Origin: Macrocystis pyrifera
Taxonomy: Eukaryota > Sar > Phaeophyceae > Laminariales > Laminariaceae
Direction of reading: 5' to 3'
Length of the DNA stretch: 64,000 nt
Assembly: GCA_031763025.1 (NCBI GenBank)
Contig: JASSKH010000003.1
Span: 10,488,734 to 10,552,733 of the forward strand
A program made the position numbers and the translations under genes. Under the pieces are notes generated by a model. That model saw nothing but the letters and a program-made list of their open reading frames with translations, ran no database searches and was not told the DNA's origin. Below are positions 58,572 to 64,000 of this stretch, in pieces; position 1 is the first letter of the stretch; each line of letters opens with the position of its first letter.

Positions 58572-59430
58572 CGTTTTCAGAAAGAAAAAAAAAACGGGCG
58601 ACCTGTTTTTTGTTGTTGTTGTTGTTGTTGTTTTTTTTTGCTTTGCTTTTTTTTGTCTTTGCCGTTTTTTTTTCGCAATATTTTTGCGCGGGTTTCAGGC
58701 GTGCGACATACTTCAGAACACACCTCACCTCTTTCCCCAATCACCACTATTACTACATACCACATTGCCAACATTACCACTACGATTAATAGTTCACGCA
58801 ATAATAGCAACACCAACAACGCCGCCGCCGCCGCCACCAACCACCGTCATCACCGCCATCACTCGCAGCCCCCCCCGCACAGAACCATTTATCGGAGTCC
58901 CCACCAAGTCCTTACGCACTACACCCCGTCTCGCTCACGTCCAAACACTTGTTTGGTTCTCGATTTCGTCAAAAGCCGCGACAGTCGTCGCGTGTTGTCA
59001 TCTGGCCCGTTTGCCTAACGCACCGGTAGTTCAGTAGTTCACTAAAGTGTTTTCCTGCGCCGTACCTACGCGCCCCCCCCCCCCCCCCCCCCCCCTCCCC
59101 CCCCCTCCTCCCCCCTCCCCCTCGTTGGTTAAAAGGGATAGCCTACAGTAGTTGTCCCTCTATAGTGCGGGTTTAGCAGGGTCGGCTGCCCTTTGTCTAT
59201 AGTGCCGGTCGAATCGCTTGGCACAGATGGGAAAAATTCGCCAGTGTGTGTCGTAGTGTGCGGAGTATATACAGTAGTGCCGGTTGCCCCGCTACATTGT
59301 GGTGCCGGTATTGTTGCCTGGCGCGTACTATGTAGTAAGGACCGCTTGTGCAGCAGGTTATCCCTTCTAACCAAAACCCCTTCCCCTCTCCCTCCTTCCC
59401 CCTCCCTCTCCGTCGGCGGTACCTTCCGGA

Positions 59431-62400
59431 ATGCCTCTGCCGCGTGCACTCATCATCGCCGAAAATAGCTGCCACGCAATCGTTTCGCCAGGGCCGGTTT
59501 TCCTGGTGTACGGAGGCCCCGAGGAGAACCCTGTGAAACCGTTTTGGGCCCTGCCGGATAGAAGGACTGTCGGCTCGCAGGTGGGGGGAGCGGGCGGCCG
59601 GGGGTGGGTTTTTTTCAGAGACGTTTTTTGTTCGTTTTGGTGTGCTGGTGACGGTTTCGCCGGCGAAAAAGCACGAGTGCTGGAGGGGGCGGGGTGGGTG
59701 GGGGGGGTGGCGGGGGGGGGGGCTGAAAAAAGGGGAGCACTGCTGCTGCGTTCAATTTATTTTGTTGATTTTTTTGCCGTATCACACCTATGACCACCTC
59801 GACGCGGGACGGGGCAGACGAACGACCGCCTGTGTCCTCGGTGGGTTTTTGAGGGGGACGAGGGGGTGCCGCCACTGTCTTCTCCGTCTGCAGGATAGCA
59901 ATACCGGTAGATTTATAGCCTGACTGGTGGGGGTGAGGCAGGGGACCGTGGAGTCGTATGCCGCGACACTGCGTGTCCTTCTTCCGCCGATCGGGACTTG
60001 CCGTTGCCGTTGCCCTTCAGAGCGTGGGGCGGGGGCTCCAATGGACGGAGAGACGGTTGCGGACACAGCAGACGGAGGGGGGGGGGCACGGTGATGGTCG
60101 TTGATACCAGGTTAGAATGGCAACCCTGACTCTCTTTTGTTAGCACCACCACCACCACCACCACCGCCACCGCTATAAACGTCTACTGCTGCTACTACTA
60201 CTACTACTACTACTGCAACTGCTATATGCGTACGACTGCTATTAATATTGAAACTATTAATAGTTACATGGGAACATGGGGGAATCAGAACCTGTTACTG
60301 GTGACCATGATAAAAAGGACCTACGGTACGCACTAAAAACTATATATTTCCCTATTTTTATCAGCAACATTTGGTCCTGTTCACTATGGTTCCCCGGAAT
60401 AGTAGGGGTTGTGAAAAATTAGGGATCTTCTGGCTTTTCGGGTTTCCGTTTGGTTCTGATCGTGATCGGCCCCTTGTACTACTAAGTTTAGAGCCCATCT
60501 TTAACGAGGAACGCTAAAATTCGTTATTTGGAAATAAAGTTTCGATTCCAATGAATTTTAATTTGATTTCGAAAAAAAAATGTGTTTGTGTCTTATCGGG
60601 AAACGGCGCATTCTTTGTCAAACAAAGAGGAAATCGAACCAACCTGGAATAACGCAGCGCGTCATACAACGCCCAGCCGACAAACAGCGACGAGCGCAGA
60701 CGAGAGCGAAGGTTTGCGTTGTCGCGTGCGCGCCGCTGCCAGCATTTTTTTCTTTTTGGTGGCGCAGGATAGCTATCACCCTCAGGGTCTCTTGGGTGGG
60801 CGTAGGGAGCCCTCAAGCGCCACGTGCGGAACAGCAACGGTGGTGCAGCTATCGAGGTCTCGAGCGTATCATCTGTTTTTTGCTCATTGTTGGTCGATCG
60901 AGCAGGCCGAAAAATCGGGCTTGCGGCCGCCATGATATATTTTGAGGCACCACCACCGGGCTACGATGTTCTATGGTCTGTGGCCGTGGGCGCGGCTATT
61001 GCTCCGGTCGCCTGTCGTTGAGGTTCGGGTTTTATCGCCTCGACCGTGGTCACCGAAGCGGCCAAGAATCACCCCAGACTCCACCGGGGGTGTTGACCCA
61101 CCATGAACATGCTACATCAAGGCGGATCAACTCCTACATTCGAAATCGAAATTAAAAAAAACACACGAAAAAGTCCCAAAAGACTCTTCATTCAAATTGT
61201 TTTTTTCTAGTTTGCCCCTTCGAATCCTGCCTGGTCATTCATTCACTCTTCGGCCAGTGAGAGGCAAATTAAATTAGAAAAAAAAAATGAATTCAAATTA
61301 AAAGAACCAAAAGTCCTCAAAAAGATGGGCCCTTACCACGTACTACTACTAGTAGCACCTCTACAGTATTATATTATTACGGGGGTCCATAGTTAATAGG
61401 ACCTATGGTATACATAAAAACCTATATATTTACCTATTTCTACTAACCAAATTTGGTCCCGTTAACTATGGACCCCCGTAATAGTAGTTGGCGTGCCTTT
61501 CCTTTCCGCCAACGGAGGGCGTGTTGTCGCTTCGCCCGCGTCGGCCGGTTATTTCTTACACTTTTTTGTTCTGGCCTTGCTGTTTGTTGGTGCTGTTGCT
61601 CAAAAAGGTACCGGTACCTTCTATTACGGGGGACCATAGTAAACAGGACCTACAGTGCACACAAAAACCTGTATATTTACTTATTTTTACCAACAATATT
61701 CGGTCCTGTATACGTTGGTCCCCCGTACTAGCTGATGCTTACCAGGTACCTGGGAAGCAAAGAGCGTAGGGATACGTTTTGATATACTTGGGAATTAATC
61801 TGTAACTGTTTTTCGTTTCGCACGTCAGGTCCGCGTCCGGAGAGTGGACATGTGGAGGTCGGACCTCGAGAAAGACCATACGCGTCTGTTCCTCGTCAGG
61901 TGAGGAAAGGGACGAAAAACGCGCGCGGCACGCGATTCTCTTGCGTATAGCAGGCGGAGTACTGAGTCGTACAGTAACTAGGTACCTCGTACCCTGGTAT
62001 GTATTGTGCCTGGTCTTTTTTTACGGTACTTGTACATGTTTCGCCCCGGCGGTGGTGGAGTGATATCTGTTGGGTTATCATATGTGATAGTTCGATGGTC
62101 TATGCTACACTATGATGTACGCACTATGGTTTACCACTCTGACTGACCGAAAATGTCAGCACCGTTTGATATCGGTCTCAGAGTCCAAATGGGTGTTATA
62201 TTTTGGGTATGGGTGTTCTATTTTCGGTCAGAGTGGTGTGCACTATGATGTATGTATGGCAACTAGACCTATGCCAATGGAAACGCGAAGTCCAAAAGTT
62301 TTCTTTAAAAAAATATTTCTTTCAAAGAACAGCCGAAAATTTCCTCGTACTGTGCCGCCGCTGTGGGAAAAAAAAAGAGAGAACATTTTTTTTTTTTCTT

Positions 62401-63967
62401 CTTTTTTCCAACGGCTGCAGGCGGCGCAATTTTTTTCTTCTGGTTGCGAATTGTCAACACACTGATGGAAACCAGCTCGTGCGACGATCGACGCTCGATC
62501 TCAACATAGACTCAGCCCACGGCCAACCCGCTCGGTGTTCGGCAAGGCCAACGAATATAGATAACGGCCTTGAAGATATCAGGTGGACCCATGGTCTAGG
62601 GGGAGAGAGCTTGCCGATGGCGTCCTACGGTATCCCCCAAACCTGAAAAAAAAACCTATTTTCCTGCCATTCGAGACGGATGGAGAAGTTTTGTCTTCTG
62701 TTTTGTGCACACCAGCGGCCATTTGTTGTCTTATCATGCGCCTGATCTGCTCCCGCCACATGACACCGCCCCTGGTGTGAAGGCGGTGACCCTAGGGTGG
62801 GTCGGAGCCCCTATCGAGCGCACTCTGTTCAGAATTCATGACGCAGTCGTTGGTTTTGTCGATCGATGTCTGTCAAGGACTCGGAAACTCACCGCTTCGA
62901 ACCAAACATCCGCCTGAGTTTTTCTCAAGCCGAGGTTGACCCAACATCGGCCCCAGATTTGGTTTTTTCGAGCTTTTCCAAAAGTCTGAACTTTTTTTTT
63001 TTTTTTTCTAAACTTGCCCATAGGAAGCGTGTTCTTATTCTTTTTGGCGGTTTTCTTTGAAATTCAAACTTTTTATTGACACTGCGCTTTCCCATTGGCA
63101 TAGGTCTTACCCATTTGCTTTTTTTCGGAGATGTTTTATGTGGGTATATATGCTCCCTGTGTTTAGATAAGTTGTTTTGTACCCGTGGTCACCGTGGTGT
63201 ACAAAATTTTTTTTTTGCGTTTTCAAAGTAAAAGTTCGATGTGATCCTGCTGTGATACACGTTGCAGCTATATTGTTGGAGCTCGAATTGCTCCTAAGTC
63301 TCCCACCCACCCACCCATCCACCCACCCACCATCCTGCCCCGTCGTCCCCTTGCGCTTGCGCACCGTGACAGCTGGGAAGATACCTCTCTCCTCTGCCAG
63401 GTGGACTCGGACGCATCCCTCGAGAGCTGGGCTCTAGCGTTGGACGAGAGCGTAGACCTTCGTCCCCAGCAGTCGGAGCTTGATCGAGCCAAGGTTGACA
63501 TCGAGTTGAAGGCGAAGGAGGAATGGACTTCGAGGGAGGAGGGGATATGGGGAGGCTTGTGAGCGCTACCGCTGCATTGCACTGCACACGCTATCATGAA
63601 GGAAGAAAAATCGTGTAATGTTTTTTTTCGGGGGCGCGAAAGAGGGAAAAGGCGGGCGAACCCGTGTGTATTTTGTGTTTTTGGTTGCGGGGACGGGGTG
63701 TACTCACTCATTATCATGCATGGCCGTAGTCGTATGATCATAGACCCTCGCATCCCTACAATGCCGGGACGGAGCATGTCGTGTTTTCACCGACCAGGCA
63801 GGGGAGGGGGGGGGGGGAGGAGGGGGGGGGGTCTTCCTTGTCTGGTTTATCACGCTGCGGTGGAGCTACGTACATGTATATATATATATATTAACCAGGT
63901 ACTCACTTGGCTGTAGAGCTATCTACTGACAATCTGCAGTCGGAAGGTGCACCTGTACCCCAACACG
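59431..63967 (+). CDS. Candidate second plus-strand gene, incomplete at the right edge
   Basis: Exon 1 probably begins with the ATG at 59,431 (MPLPRALIIAENSCHAIVSP), since no acceptor AG lies in the pyrimidine-rich stretch upstream. It ends at 59,580 before GTGGGG (FWALPDRRTVGSQ). A textbook exon lies at 61,829-61,899 between CACGTCAG and GTGAGG (VRVRRVDMWRSDLEKDHTR), in matching phase. The exon at 63,401-63,558 (SWALALDESVDLRPQQSEL) has good borders but needs a further exon before it. The exon at 63,940-63,967 (RKVHLYPNT) fits the phase of either. No family is recognised. These could instead be extra exons of the PX gene if its stop at 58,248 is spliced out. Confidence 0.45.
60145..60232. 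repeat. CAC then TAC trinucleotide repeats
   Basis: ACCACCACCACCACCACCAC is followed within 40 bp by CTACTACTACTACTACTACT. Confidence 0.85.
60294..60404. mobile_element. 110 bp MITE, copy 4
   Basis: TGACCATGATAAAAAGGACC and TGTTCACTATGGTTCCCCGG are the ends. The inner blocks are in reverse order relative to copy 1, as expected for the opposite orientation. Confidence 0.7.
61374..61482. mobile_element. 110 bp MITE, copy 5, best preserved
   Basis: TTACGGGGGTCCATAGTTAA and TTAACTATGGACCCCCGTAA are perfect inverted repeats of 20 bp. TA flanks both sides, compatible with a TA or TTA target. Confidence 0.88.
61621..61730. mobile_element. 110 bp MITE, copy 6
   Basis: ATTACGGGGGACCATAGTAA and TGTATACGTTGGTCCCCCGT are the ends. 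It lies 140 bp from copy 5 in the same orientation. Confidence 0.82.
62269..63109. mobile_element. Inverted-repeat element D, copy 2, about 840 bp
   Basis: GACCTATGCCAATGGAAACG and the complement of CCCATTGGCATAGGTC are the ends. The flanks are CTA and TTA. The interior matches copy 1 at 49.3-50.2 kb throughout, with poly(T) and poly(A) length differences. Confidence 0.75.
63301..63332. repeat. CCCA tetranucleotide repeat
   Basis: CCCACCCACCCACCCATCCA continues as CCCACCCACC. Confidence 0.85.
63699..63799 (-). mobile_element. 5'-truncated SINE of about 100 bp
   Basis: TACTCACTCATTATCATGCA, then CATCCCTACAATGCCGGGAC, to ACCGACCAGGCAG is the last 100 bp of the SINE, with a G-rich sequence on both sides. 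It is antisense to the candidate gene at 59-64 kb. Confidence 0.8.
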
Positions 63968-64000
63968 GTGAGAAGGGTACGGTACGGCAGTCTGAAGGGT

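Overview
The window is nuclear DNA of a eukaryote. Two genes were rebuilt from several GT-AG exons whose splice phases agree, introns are long (up to about 4 kb), simple repeats are abundant, and no operon or Shine-Dalgarno organisation is visible. Tyrosine-recombinase (DIRS-like) retrotransposons, several LINEs and microsatellite-filled introns would fit an algal or other stramenopile-type genome (for example a brown alga). That placement is an inference and was not tested.

Layout. 1-7.4 kb: gene-poor DNA with a degenerate tandem repeat, TAC and CTG simple repeats and a decayed LINE (LINE-1) at about 5.1-7.0 kb. 7.5-25.8 kb: one decayed DIRS-like element on the + strand (gag-like, reverse transcriptase/RNase H, tyrosine recombinase). 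It is broken up by three single SINE insertions, by an 8.1 kb head-to-tail SINE array that itself contains a 3.9 kb LINE (LINE-2), and by a 2 kb palindrome-rich DNA transposon. 26-36.8 kb: more transposon debris, including a Tc1/IS630-type transposase relic, a second DIRS relic, LINE-2 copies (one interrupted by a 601 bp TTA-flanked transposon), a tandem repeat family and a 470 bp TAC microsatellite. 37.0-37.7 kb: candidate exons of a minus-strand gene.

40.1-58.3 kb holds two divergent genes about 300 bp apart. The minus-strand gene (46,422 to 40,126) has six exons that join without a stop into a 556-residue protein of unknown function. It has a signal-peptide-like start, an acidic middle and a C-terminal coiled coil. 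The plus-strand gene (46,719 to about 58,250) encodes a PX (phox) domain protein with a long polyQ/Ser/Gly-rich N-terminal exon. A further plus-strand gene probably starts near 59,431 and runs off the right edge. The introns are packed with short inverted-repeat elements and with tails of the same LINE/SINE families found at 8-35 kb.

The most unusual theme is the LINE-2/SINE pair. Both have the same roughly 65 bp 3' tail ending in GAGTAC followed by poly(C), not poly(A). They insert head to tail next to each other, and five tails lie in introns of the two modelled genes, all in the sense orientation. One supplies the pyrimidine tract of a 3' splice site.
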